From the NCBI GenBank assembly GCA_947054185.1, contig CAMRVW010000055.1, forward strand, positions 1 to 12,344: a stretch of 12,344 nt of DNA. The letters run 5' to 3'. This DNA is from an uncultured Rikenellaceae bacterium. GTDB lineage: Bacteria > Bacteroidota > Bacteroidia > Bacteroidales > Rikenellaceae. The first letter of the stretch is position 1. Every line of letters starts with the position of its first letter. The notes under the pieces are model-generated. The model was not told the origin of the DNA, did no database searches, and saw only the letters and a program-made list of their open reading frames with translations. This document shows positions 5,423 to 12,010 of the stretch, piece after piece. Both the position numbers and the translations under genes were made by a program.

Positions 5423-5869
5423 ATGAATTTAAGTAATTTGAAACCCGCGAAAGGTTCCGTAAAGTCAGAGAAGCGTATCGGTCGCGGTCAAGGCTCGGGT
5501 TACGGCGGAACGTCAACCCGCGGTCATAAAGGTGCCAAGTCTCGTTCGGGTTACTCAAGCAAACGAGGCTTCGAGGGTGGTCAGATGCCTTTGCAGCGTC
5601 GTCTTCCCAAGTTCGGTTTCAAAAACATCAACCGGGTCGAATATAAGGCTGTCAACATCAGCACGCTCGAAGAGCTGGCCTCTAAGAGAAGCCTCTCTGA
5701 GATCACTGTCGACACCTTGGTCGAGGCAGGTCTCGTATCTAAGAACGACAGAGTTAAGATCCTCGGCTCGGGTGAGTTGAAGACCAAACTTTCCGTTACT
5801 GCTCACGCATTCTCTAAAGCCGCTGCTTCTGCAATCGAGGCTCAGAATGGTCAAGCAATAAAACTCTAA
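5423..5869 (+). CDS. rplO: 50S ribosomal protein L15
   Basis: L15 is a late-assembly protein of the large subunit with a long basic extension threading into 23S rRNA. The 148-residue protein has the Gly/Arg/Lys-rich N-terminal arm (RIGRGQGSGYGGTSTRGHKG, 19-38) and the GGQMPLQRRLPKFGF motif (52-66). The globular C-terminal part contains VKILGSGELKTKLSVTAHAFS. It is full length. secY starts four bases after its stop codon, the usual close coupling of rplO and secY. Confidence 0.97.
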   Translation: MNLSNLKPAKGSVKSEKRIGRGQGSGYGGTSTRGHKGAKSRSGYSSKRGFEGGQMPLQRRLPKFGFKNINRVEYKAVNISTLEELASKRSLSEITVDTLVEAGLVSKNDRVKILGSGELKTKLSVTAHAFSKAAASAIEAQNGQAIKL

Positions 5870-5873
5870 TTCG

Positions 5874-7199
5874 ATGAAGAAACTAATCGAAACCCTGAAA
5901 AACATATTCAAGATCGAGGAACTTCGTAAACGTATCCTTTATACGTTGGGCCTCATCTTGATATGTCGTCTGGGAAGCTTCGTGACACTGCCGGGCATAG
6001 ATCCCAACGCCCTTACCGGTCTTCAGAACCAGGTTGAGGGCAACGGTCTGCTCGACCTTATGAACATCTTCAGCGGCGGTGCATTCTCCAACGCGTCCAT
6101 CTTCGCCTTGGGTATCATGCCTTACATCTCTGCGTCAATCGTGATACAGCTGTTGGGCATACTGGTACCTTACTTCCAGAAGATGCAACGCGAGGGCGAG
6201 AGCGGTCGTCGCAAGATGAACCAGTGGACCCGCTATCTGACCATTCTGGTCATGTTGGTTCAGGGTCCCTCGTACCTTATCAATCTTCATGCCACACTGC
6301 CTTCGTCGGCATTCGTCATGGGTTCGGGTACGATGTTCAACGTGGTTGCCACCATTGTGCTGGTGGCCGGCACGATGTTCATGATGTGGATAGGCGAGAA
6401 GATCACCGACAAGGGTATCGGCAACGGTGTGTCGCTCATCATCATGGTGGGTATCGTTGCACGTCTGCCCTATGCTTTCGCCGGTGAGTTGCTGGCCCGC
6501 TTTACCGAATCGACAGGTGGTGCGGTGGCTTTCGTGGTCGAGATGTTTGTTCTCTTCGTGATATTTGCACTCACTATCGCGCTGGTTCAGGCAACCCGCA
6601 AGATACCGGTGCAGTATGCCAAACGCATTGTCGGCAACAAGCAATACGGCGGTGCCCGTCAGTATATTCCCTTGAAGATCAACGCGGCGGGTGTAATGCC
6701 CATCATCTTCGCTCAGGCCCTTATGTTCATTCCGCTCTTCTTCGAGCGTTTCGAGTCGACCAGGGGCATTGCGACGGTGTTTGCCGATTACACCGGTTTC
6801 TGGTACAACTTCGTTTTCGCTCTGCTTGTGGTTGCGTTCACCTATTTCTATACCGCAATCACCGTCAACCCGATGATGATGAGCGAGGACATGAAGCGTA
6901 ACGGCGGTTTCATTCCCGGTGTCAAGCCCGGCAAGAAAACGGCCGATTACCTCGACACCATCATGTCGCGCATCACTCTTCCGGGTTCGATCTTCCTTGC
7001 GATAGTGGCCATATTGCCATCTTTCGCCATGAAGCTCGGTATCAACAACCAGTTTGCCCACTTCTTCGGCGGCACTTCGTTGCTGATCTTGGTGGGTGTG
7101 GTGCTCGATACCTTGCAGCAGATCGAAAGCTATCTTCTTCTTCGTCACTATGACGGTCTGATGAAGAGCGGACGAATCAAAGGTCGGACGGGAATGTAA
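5874..7199 (+). CDS. secY: Preprotein translocase subunit SecY
   Basis: SecY forms the protein-conducting pore of the SecYEG translocon in the inner membrane, used with SecA and the ribosome for secretion and membrane insertion. The 441-residue protein has the ten hydrophobic segments expected. Landmarks are LPGIDPNAL near residue 39 after the first membrane helix, the plug region, SIFALGIMPYISASIVIQLL in the second helix region, and QREGESGRRKMNQWTRYLTI after it. The cytoplasmic RNGGFIPGVKPGKKT loop (about 342-356) contacts the ribosome and SecA; this loop has Val-Lys where many SecY proteins have Ile-Arg. The C-terminus ends in a basic tail. It lies between rplO and map as in other Bacteroidetes. 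Confidence 0.98.
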   Translation: MKKLIETLKNIFKIEELRKRILYTLGLILICRLGSFVTLPGIDPNALTGLQNQVEGNGLLDLMNIFSGGAFSNASIFALGIMPYISASIVIQLLGILVPYFQKMQREGESGRRKMNQWTRYLTILVMLVQGPSYLINLHATLPSSAFVMGSGTMFNVVATIVLVAGTMFMMWIGEKITDKGIGNGVSLIIMVGIVARLPYAFAGELLARFTESTGGAVAFVVEMFVLFVIFALTIALVQATRKIPVQYAKRIVGNKQYGGARQYIPLKINAAGVMPIIFAQALMFIPLFFERFESTRGIATVFADYTGFWYNFVFALLVVAFTYFYTAITVNPMMMSEDMKRNGGFIPGVKPGKKTADYLDTIMSRITLPGSIFLAIVAILPSFAMKLGINNQFAHFFGGTSLLILVGVVLDTLQQIESYLLLRHYDGLMKSGRIKGRTGM

Positions 7200-7201
7200 G
7201 G

Positions 7202-7215
7202 GTGCGGCAGCGCAC
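7202..7215 (+). other. Small hairpin in the secY-map gap
   Basis: GTGCG (7202-7206) and CGCAC (7211-7215) pair around the four-base loop GCAG, starting two bases after the secY stop codon. No T-run follows, so it is not a terminator. It may be a processing or stability element, or chance. Confidence 0.3.
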
Positions 7216-7232
7216 AATATATATAAGGTTCG

Positions 7233-8012
7233 ATGATTGAATTGAAAACAGAGGAGGAAATCGAGCTCCTTCGAGAGAATAATATCCTCGTCTCCAAGAC
7301 GTTGGCCGAGGTGGGCAAACACATCAAGGCCGGCGTTACGACCAAAGAGTTGGATGCGATTGCAGAGGAGTATATCCGTTCTTTCGGGGCCGAGCCGGCT
7401 TTCCTCGGGTATGAAGGTTATCCTGCAACACTGTGTGTCTCGGTCAACGAGCAGGTGGTGCACGGTATTCCCGGCGGTTATGTGTTGAAAGATGGCGACA
7501 TAGTATCTGTCGATTGCGGTACGTTTATGAAGGGGTTTTGTGGTGACTCCGCTTATACCTTCGGTGTGGGTGATGTTGCGGAAGAGGTGAGCCGCCTTAT
7601 GGCTGTCACTAAAGAAGCTCTTGTTAAAGGTGCCGAGCAGGCAGTGGTCGGAAAAAGGGTCGGCGATATAGGTTATGCCGTCCAGAGCCATGCCGAGAAG
7701 CACGGATACTCTGTGGTCCGCGAGTTGGTGGGCCACGGTATCGGTCGCAAGATGCACATGAGTCCTGAAGTGCCGAACTTCGGGGCGCGCGGCAGGGGTC
7801 CCCTGCTTAAAAAGGGAATGGTCATCTGCATAGAGCCCATGATCAACATGGGCACCAGACAGGTGGTGTGGGAGCGTGACGGATGGACAGTCCGCACACG
7901 TGACGGCAAACCGTCGGCCCATTATGAGTGGGCGGTGGCCATAGGCAAGGATAAACCGGACATACTTACAACTTTTGATTACATCGAAGCAGTACTAAAT
8001 CAAACCCTCTAA
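7233..8012 (+). CDS. map: Methionine aminopeptidase, type I
   Basis: The enzyme removes the initiator methionine from nascent proteins with small second residues, acting at the ribosomal exit tunnel in the cytoplasm. The 259-residue protein is of type Ia length. All active-site residues are visible: His77 (VVHGIP), metal ligands Asp94 (VDCG) and Asp105, His168 (VGHGIGRKMH), Glu201 (IEPM) and Glu232 (HYEWAVAI). The fold is the pita-bread metallopeptidase. Its position between secY and infA follows the classic spc layout in Bacteroidetes. infA starts four bases after its stop. Confidence 0.97.
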   Translation: MIELKTEEEIELLRENNILVSKTLAEVGKHIKAGVTTKELDAIAEEYIRSFGAEPAFLGYEGYPATLCVSVNEQVVHGIPGGYVLKDGDIVSVDCGTFMKGFCGDSAYTFGVGDVAEEVSRLMAVTKEALVKGAEQAVVGKRVGDIGYAVQSHAEKHGYSVVRELVGHGIGRKMHMSPEVPNFGARGRGPLLKKGMVICIEPMINMGTRQVVWERDGWTVRTRDGKPSAHYEWAVAIGKDKPDILTTFDYIEAVLNQTL

Positions 8013-8016
8013 TTAA

Positions 8017-8235
8017 ATGGCTAAACAGGCAGCAATTGAAAAAGACGGTACTATTATCGAGGCATTATCCAACGCGATGTTCCGTGTCGAGCTCGACAAT
8101 GGCCATGTAATTACCGCTCACATATCGGGGAAGATGAGGATGCATTATATCAAGATTCTTCCGGGCGATAAGGTGAAGGTTGAAATGTCTCCGTACGATC
8201 TTAGCAAAGGGCGAATATCGTTCAGGTATAAGTAA
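8017..8235 (+). CDS. infA: Translation initiation factor IF-1
   Basis: IF-1 occupies the A site of the 30S subunit during initiation and works with IF-2 and IF-3. The 72-residue protein is the standard length, a single OB-fold (S1-like) domain. The recognisable core is IIEALSNAMFRVELDNGH, then HISGKMRMHYIKILPGDKV and the ending KGRISFRYK. It is tightly linked to map upstream but followed by a gap of about 205 bases before rpmJ, much longer than other gaps in this operon. Confidence 0.98.
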   Translation: MAKQAAIEKDGTIIEALSNAMFRVELDNGHVITAHISGKMRMHYIKILPGDKVKVEMSPYDLSKGRISFRYK

Positions 8236-8440
8236 TCTTGCCTATGGTCTTGTGCATGCCTCGCGGCAGGTTGTGACAATCTGTGCGGGCAGTGTGGCAA
8301 AGGACGGTACGGGGAGGCTGTGGTCGGGCCTGTATCGAAAGCCGGATGTCATTTTTCGATGAGATATCGAAAAACGGGGCTATGGTAAAGATAAAGTGCG
8401 GAAATTTAAGTTTAAGAGTCAGAAATTAAAATTTTCTTCG
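8236..8440 (+). other. Unusually long infA-rpmJ spacer with a hairpin
   Basis: No credible gene lies in these 205 bases; short open frames lack family resemblance. TTTTTCGAT (8352-8360) and ATCGAAAAA (8366-8374) form a nine-base-pair hairpin with loop GAGAT. I see no Bacteroidetes -7 element (TAnnTTTG) on the plus strand, so I do not call a promoter. The hairpin could be an mRNA processing or stability site or a weak terminator between infA and rpmJ. Confidence 0.5.
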
Positions 8441-8557
8441 ATGAAAGTTAAAGCATCAATCAAAAAGCGCAGCGAAGATTGCAAGATCGTAAGACGCAAA
8501 GGCCGTCTTTACGTTATCTGCAAAAAGAACCCCAAGTTGAAAATGCGCCAGGGTTAG
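8441..8557 (+). CDS. rpmJ: 50S ribosomal protein L36
   Basis: This 38-residue protein starts MKVKASIKKRSEDCK and ends KNPKLKMRQG, clearly L36, which binds domain VI of 23S rRNA near the factor-binding site. Zinc-binding forms have three cysteines and a histidine (CxxC...C....H). Here Cys14 and Cys27 remain, but the first Cys position is Ser11 and the His position is Leu33, so zinc binding is probably lost. It was found by reading the frame directly because it is so short. It follows the long infA spacer and precedes rpsM by 33 bases. Confidence 0.95.
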   Translation: MKVKASIKKRSEDCKIVRRKGRLYVICKKNPKLKMRQG

Positions 8558-8590
8558 TCCCTTAATTTTTAAAACAAAAGTTGAAATTTT

Positions 8591-8971
<381 letters not shown>

Positions 8972-8983
8972 TCGTAATTAGCA

Positions 8984-9373
8984 ATGGCAAAGAAAACTGC
9001 GACAGTTAAGAAAAAAGTCGTTAAGGTCGATGCGATAGGCCAGGCCCATATCCACTCAACCTTCAACAATGTGATCGTGACCCTCGCTAATGCGCAAGGT
9101 CAGGTAATAAGCTGGAGCTCAGCAGGTAAGATGGGTTTCCGCGGTTCCAAGAAAAACACTCCTTATGCAGCGCAGACCGCTGCTTCCGATTGCGCCAAAG
9201 TTGCTTACGACTTGGGTTTGCGTAAGGTGAAAGTATATGTTAAAGGTCCGGGTGCGGGTCGTGAGTCCGCAATCCGTACAATCCACGGTGCAGGTATCGA
9301 GGTCATAGAGATTATCGACGTTACCCCGCTGCCTCACAACGGTTGTCGTCCCCCCAGCAGAAGACGTGTCTGA
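8984..9373 (+). CDS. rpsK: 30S ribosomal protein S11
   Basis: S11 is part of the 30S platform near the mRNA exit and the Shine-Dalgarno helix. The 129-residue protein has a basic N-terminal arm, the core GQAHIHSTFNNVIVTLAN, SAGKMGFRGSKKNTPYAAQ, and the invariant ending PLPHNGCRPPSRRRV. It starts 12 bases after rpsM. Most bacteria in Bacteroidetes have weak or degenerate anti-Shine-Dalgarno use, and no obvious strong site precedes this gene. Confidence 0.98.
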   Translation: MAKKTATVKKKVVKVDAIGQAHIHSTFNNVIVTLANAQGQVISWSSAGKMGFRGSKKNTPYAAQTAASDCAKVAYDLGLRKVKVYVKGPGAGRESAIRTIHGAGIEVIEIIDVTPLPHNGCRPPSRRRV

Positions 9374-9433
9374 TTCTTTTGTACCGCTTTTTCATTATTT
9401 TTACTTAAGTTTCTTAAAATAAAAAGTTAACAA

Positions 9434-10039
9434 ATGGGACGTTATATAGGACCTAAAACAAAGATCGCCAGAAAATTCGGCGAGGCCATTTTCGGCAGCG
9501 ACAAATATTTCGAGAAGAAAAACTTTCCCCCGGGACAGCACGGTCTTAACCGTAAGCGCAAGAAGCTCTCGGAGTATGGTGTTCAGTTGAAAGAGAAACA
9601 GAAGGTGAAAGCGATATACGGCATGCAGGAAAAGCAGTTCCGCCGCATGTTCCAGATCGCTCACGTGATGCACGGTGTGACCGGTGAAAACCTTATCAAG
9701 CTGCTTGAGAGCCGTTTGGATAACGTGGTATACCGTTTGGGCATTGCTCCCACCCGTTCGGCAGCGCGTCAGTTGGTGTCTCACCGTCACATAGTTGTGA
9801 ACGGTCAGGTGGTAAACATACCCTCTTACTCGCTCAAAGCCGGCGAGACGGTGGGTGTGCGTGAGAAGAGCAAGTCGTTGGAGGTTGTTCAGAACGCATT
9901 GGCAGGCCACTCTCTCCGCTTCTCTTGGCTTGAGTGGGATGCTGCATCGATGACCGGCAAGTTCGTTCAGGCGCCCGAGCGTGGCGATATTCCCGAGAAT
10001 ATCAACGAGCAGCTGATCGTCGAATTGTACTCTAAGTAG
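9434..10039 (+). CDS. rpsD: 30S ribosomal protein S4
   Basis: S4 initiates assembly of the 5' domain of 16S rRNA, and in several bacteria represses the alpha operon. The 201-residue protein starts MGRYIGPKTKIARKFGE and lacks the N-terminal zinc cysteines, so it is the zinc-free form. The S4 RNA-binding domain spans about residues 90-150 (LESRLDNVVYRLGIAPTRSA, then LVSHRHIVVNG). A 60-base gap, AT-rich, separates it from rpsK and holds a small TTAAG/CTTAA inverted repeat. No clear promoter is visible there. Confidence 0.98.
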   Translation: MGRYIGPKTKIARKFGEAIFGSDKYFEKKNFPPGQHGLNRKRKKLSEYGVQLKEKQKVKAIYGMQEKQFRRMFQIAHVMHGVTGENLIKLLESRLDNVVYRLGIAPTRSAARQLVSHRHIVVNGQVVNIPSYSLKAGETVGVREKSKSLEVVQNALAGHSLRFSWLEWDAASMTGKFVQAPERGDIPENINEQLIVELYSK

Positions 10040-10066
10040 TAAAAGTTTAAAAATCAAACAGTAATC

Positions 10067-11062
10067 ATGGCAATACTCGCTTTTCAAAAACCGGATAAGG
10101 TTATAATGTTGGACTCCACTGCCGAGTTCGGACGTTTTGAGTTCCGTCCGCTCGAGCCGGGGTACGGCATAACTATCGGTAATGCTCTTCGTCGTGTACT
10201 GATTAATTCTTTGGAGGGTTATGCCATAACCACCGTCAAGATTCCCGGTGTGGCTCACGAGTTCGACACCATTAAGGGAGTGATGGAGGAGATGATAGAC
10301 ATTATCCTCAACCTCAAGCAGGTGCGTTTCGCCAAAGAGTCGGAGGACATGGATGGTGAGAAGGTTACCGTTAATGTGGCCGGGCTTACGGAATTGACTG
10401 CCGGTTACATCTCTAACTTTTTGACCGGTTTCAAGGTTTTGAATCCCGAGCTTGTGATCTGCCGACTTGAGCCTGAGGCTCGTTTCCAAATGGAGCTTAC
10501 TATTGGCAAGGGCCGTGGTTATGTACCCGCTGAGGAGAATCGTCCTGCGGATAACACCGATGTCGCTCTTTTGCCTATCGACTCGATTCATACCCCGATA
10601 AAAAATGTCAAATATACTGTCGAGGACTATCGTGTCGAGCAGAAGACCGACTATCAGAAGCTCAATCTTGAGATAACCACGGACGGTTCGATACATCCGA
10701 AAACGGCTCTTAAGGAGGCAGCGAAGATTCTTATCCAGCACCTTATGCTCTTCTCTGACGAGCGAATAACGCTCGATGTCGAAGAAAAGGCAACAACAGA
10801 GGAGTTTGATGAGGATGTGCTTCACATGAGGCAGCTTCTCAAAACAAAACTCACCGAACAAGATCTCTCTGTGCGTGCGCTCAATTGCTTGAAAGCCGCC
10901 GAGGTTGAGACTATCGGCGATCTGGTGCGCTTCCAACGTGCCGATCTGCTCAAGTTCCGCAACTTCGGTAAAAAGTCGCTTTCCGAGTTGGATGAGTTGC
11001 TTGCAACACTGAATCTCCACTTCGGAATGGATGTTGCCAAGTATAAATTGGATAAGGACTAA
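10067..11062 (+). CDS. rpoA: DNA-directed RNA polymerase subunit alpha
   Basis: RpoA dimerises to nucleate assembly of core RNA polymerase and contacts promoter DNA and activators through its C-terminal domain. The 331-residue protein has the N-terminal assembly domain with GYGITIGNALRRVLINSLEG (32-51) and IPGVAHEFDTI. A flexible linker follows, then the C-terminal domain (about 260-331) with SVRALNCLKAAEV, in which Arg270 corresponds to the DNA-contacting arginine, and the NFGKKSLSELDELL helix. All domains are complete. It sits between rpsD and rplQ as in most bacteria. Confidence 0.98.
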   Translation: MAILAFQKPDKVIMLDSTAEFGRFEFRPLEPGYGITIGNALRRVLINSLEGYAITTVKIPGVAHEFDTIKGVMEEMIDIILNLKQVRFAKESEDMDGEKVTVNVAGLTELTAGYISNFLTGFKVLNPELVICRLEPEARFQMELTIGKGRGYVPAEENRPADNTDVALLPIDSIHTPIKNVKYTVEDYRVEQKTDYQKLNLEITTDGSIHPKTALKEAAKILIQHLMLFSDERITLDVEEKATTEEFDEDVLHMRQLLKTKLTEQDLSVRALNCLKAAEVETIGDLVRFQRADLLKFRNFGKKSLSELDELLATLNLHFGMDVAKYKLDKD

Positions 11063-11107
11063 GCGTCTTTCCGTAAGGTCAAAATCTTAAAGAAAGAATA
11101 ATTAACA

Positions 11108-11605
11108 ATGAGACACAATAGAACAATCAATCATCTCGGCCGCACCGCCTCTCACCGTAAGGCGTTGCTCTCTAACATGGCCGTGTCGCTTATCATGCAC
11201 AAGCGCATAACCACGACCGTGGCTAAGGCAAAGGCTCTGAGAATGTTCATCGAGCCCATCATTACAATGTCGAAGGTCGATACAACACCCTCGCGCCGTA
11301 ATGTATTCTCTTACCTTAAGAACAAATATGCCACCACGGAGTTGTTCCGTGTGATTGCTCCCAAGGTTGCAGGCCGTCCCGGTGGATACACCCGCATACT
11401 TAAGACGGGCTTCCGTGCAGGTGACGCTGCCGATATGTGTTTTATCGAGCTTGTCGACTTCAACGAAGTTTACTCTCAGAACAAGGGCGTGGCTAAAGCC
11501 GCAGAGAAACCCAAAACTCGTCGCTCTTCTAAGAAGAAGGTCGCTGAGGCCGCTCCTGCTGCCGAGGCTTCCGCCACTGAGACTGCCGAAGTTGCAGCTG
11601 AGTAA
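11108..11605 (+). CDS. rplQ: 50S ribosomal protein L17 with extended Ala/Glu tail
   Basis: L17 sits near the peptide exit tunnel on the large subunit. The L17 core (MRHNRTINHLGRTASHRKALL through GDAADMCFIELVDFN) covers about residues 1-120. It is followed by a low-complexity tail: basic (KPKTRRSSKKK, 134-144), then Ala/Glu/Pro-rich to residue 165. Such tails occur in Bacteroidetes L17 and make the protein longer than the typical 115-130 residues elsewhere. It is the last gene of the operon and is followed by a strong terminator 21 bases after its stop codon. Confidence 0.97.
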   Translation: MRHNRTINHLGRTASHRKALLSNMAVSLIMHKRITTTVAKAKALRMFIEPIITMSKVDTTPSRRNVFSYLKNKYATTELFRVIAPKVAGRPGGYTRILKTGFRAGDAADMCFIELVDFNEVYSQNKGVAKAAEKPKTRRSSKKKVAEAAPAAEASATETAEVAAE

Positions 11606-11626
11606 TATCTTAGCTCTGAGCATAAT

Positions 11627-11661
11627 AAAAGGCTCTCCTTATTGCAAGGAGGGCCTTTTTT
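11627..11661 (+). terminator. Strong intrinsic terminator after rplQ
   Basis: AAAAGGCTCTCCTT (11627-11640) pairs with AAGGAGGGCCTTTT (11646-11659) over 14 base pairs with one G-U pair and a five-base loop (ATTGC). The T-run at 11655-11661 forms part of the 3' arm and the tract. It closes the transcript that began at rpsH. The repeat element begins immediately after it. Confidence 0.92.
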
Positions 11662-11730
11662 GCCGGCACTGCAGTATTTCCGGCACTGTCGTTTATTTTG
11701 CGGGAACTGCCGTTATATTGCTGGAACTGC
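11662..11730 (+). repeat. Short tandem array after the rplQ terminator
   Basis: ACTGC or ACTGT occurs at 11668, 11685, 11706 and 11726, spacing 17, 21 and 20 bases. Units resemble GCGGGAACTGCCGTTATATT. The array has the same polarity relative to rplQ as the array at 127-205 has relative to galE, so a transcript leaving either gene reads the units in the same sense. Confidence 0.7.
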
Positions 11731-11767
11731 CTCCGGCGGCCCTTCCGGGGGAGGGGTCTCGGACCCC
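11726..11767 (+). repeat. GC-rich core of the repeat element (right copy, left half)
   Basis: It matches 90-131 (reverse complement) at 41 of 42 bases, with the one change in the loop of the GGGGTC/GACCCC hairpin. In this copy the second hairpin is followed by CTTTTGATATTTTTT, so it could act as a weak terminator for read-through from rplQ. The galE copy lacks such a clear T-run. Confidence 0.8.
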
Positions 11768-11800
11768 CTTTTGATATTTTTTAGGAACAACAATAGAAGT

Positions 11801-11862
11801 ACGGATATGTTCCATAAAGATTACGCAGTCTTGGGACGTGCGAATCTTTATTGGATATCCGT
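11801..11862. repeat. Central imperfect hairpin of the repeat element (right copy)
   Basis: ACGGATAT (11801-11808) pairs with ATATCCGT (11855-11862), CC (11812-11813) with GG (11853-11854), ATAAAGATT (11814-11822) with AATCTTTAT (11843-11851), CGCA (11824-11827) with TGCG (11839-11842), and GTC (11828-11830) with GAC (11835-11837). A11823 and G11838 are single-base bulges at the same places as in the left copy. The outer helix has different bases from the left copy but still pairs. Confidence 0.85.
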
Positions 11863-11903
11863 TTTTCAGCCCTTAGGCTTTGTGCCTGAAAGATGTCAAA
11901 TAT

Positions 11904-12010
11904 GGACCATGACCGCTGAGCGGAAAGGGTGCGGGGCAGGACGGCAGACAATAACAGCAATACCGCAACAAAACATCAATGCGGCAGCAAAATAGCAACA
12001 TTAACTGCCC
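11904..12010 (-). repeat. Diverged half-unit of the repeat element
   Basis: In plus orientation it aligns with 90-195. The core starts GGACCATGACCGCT, against GGTCCGTGACCCCT on the left, and continues CGGAAAGGG against CGGAAGGGC. The array reads GGCAGACAATAACAGCAATA against CGCAGACAAAAACAGCAGTT. Similarity is clear by eye but far below that of the other two half-units. It therefore seems either older or less constrained, while the hairpin it shares is nearly invariant. Confidence 0.6.

Larger units (their letters stand above)
11662..12010. repeat. Complete symmetric copy of the palindromic repeat element
   Basis: This element reads as two inverted half-units around a shared central hairpin. 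The left half, on the plus strand, has an array (11662-11730), a core (11726-11767) and a spacer up to 11800. The right half, on the minus strand, has an array (12008-11936), a core (11940-11904) and a spacer. The left half matches 1-205 closely. The right half is diverged but alignable with 1-205 in direct orientation: both contain GCAGACAA, AACAGCA, CCGCAA and TGACC in the same order at similar spacing. The hairpin-to-core spacing is about 46-52 bases in all three half-units. No transposase or other gene lies inside, so any mobility would depend on proteins supplied elsewhere. Confidence 0.75.

Noticed and set aside
6135..7922. Minus-strand open frame of 595 codons opposite secY and map
   Set aside because: It is exactly antisense to two certain genes, and its sequence has no family resemblance and is rich in His, Arg and Thr, as expected from reading the codon bias of the real strand backwards.
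9374..9433. Separate promoter for rpsD-rpoA-rplQ
   Set aside because: The 60-base gap is AT-rich but has no TAnnTTTG with a matching TTTG at the right distance, so I treat these genes as part of the upstream unit.
9401..11020. Minus-strand open frame of 539 codons opposite rpsD and rpoA
   Set aside because: It is antisense to two certain genes and shows no recognisable domain; low stop-codon frequency on this strand follows from the codon use of the real genes.
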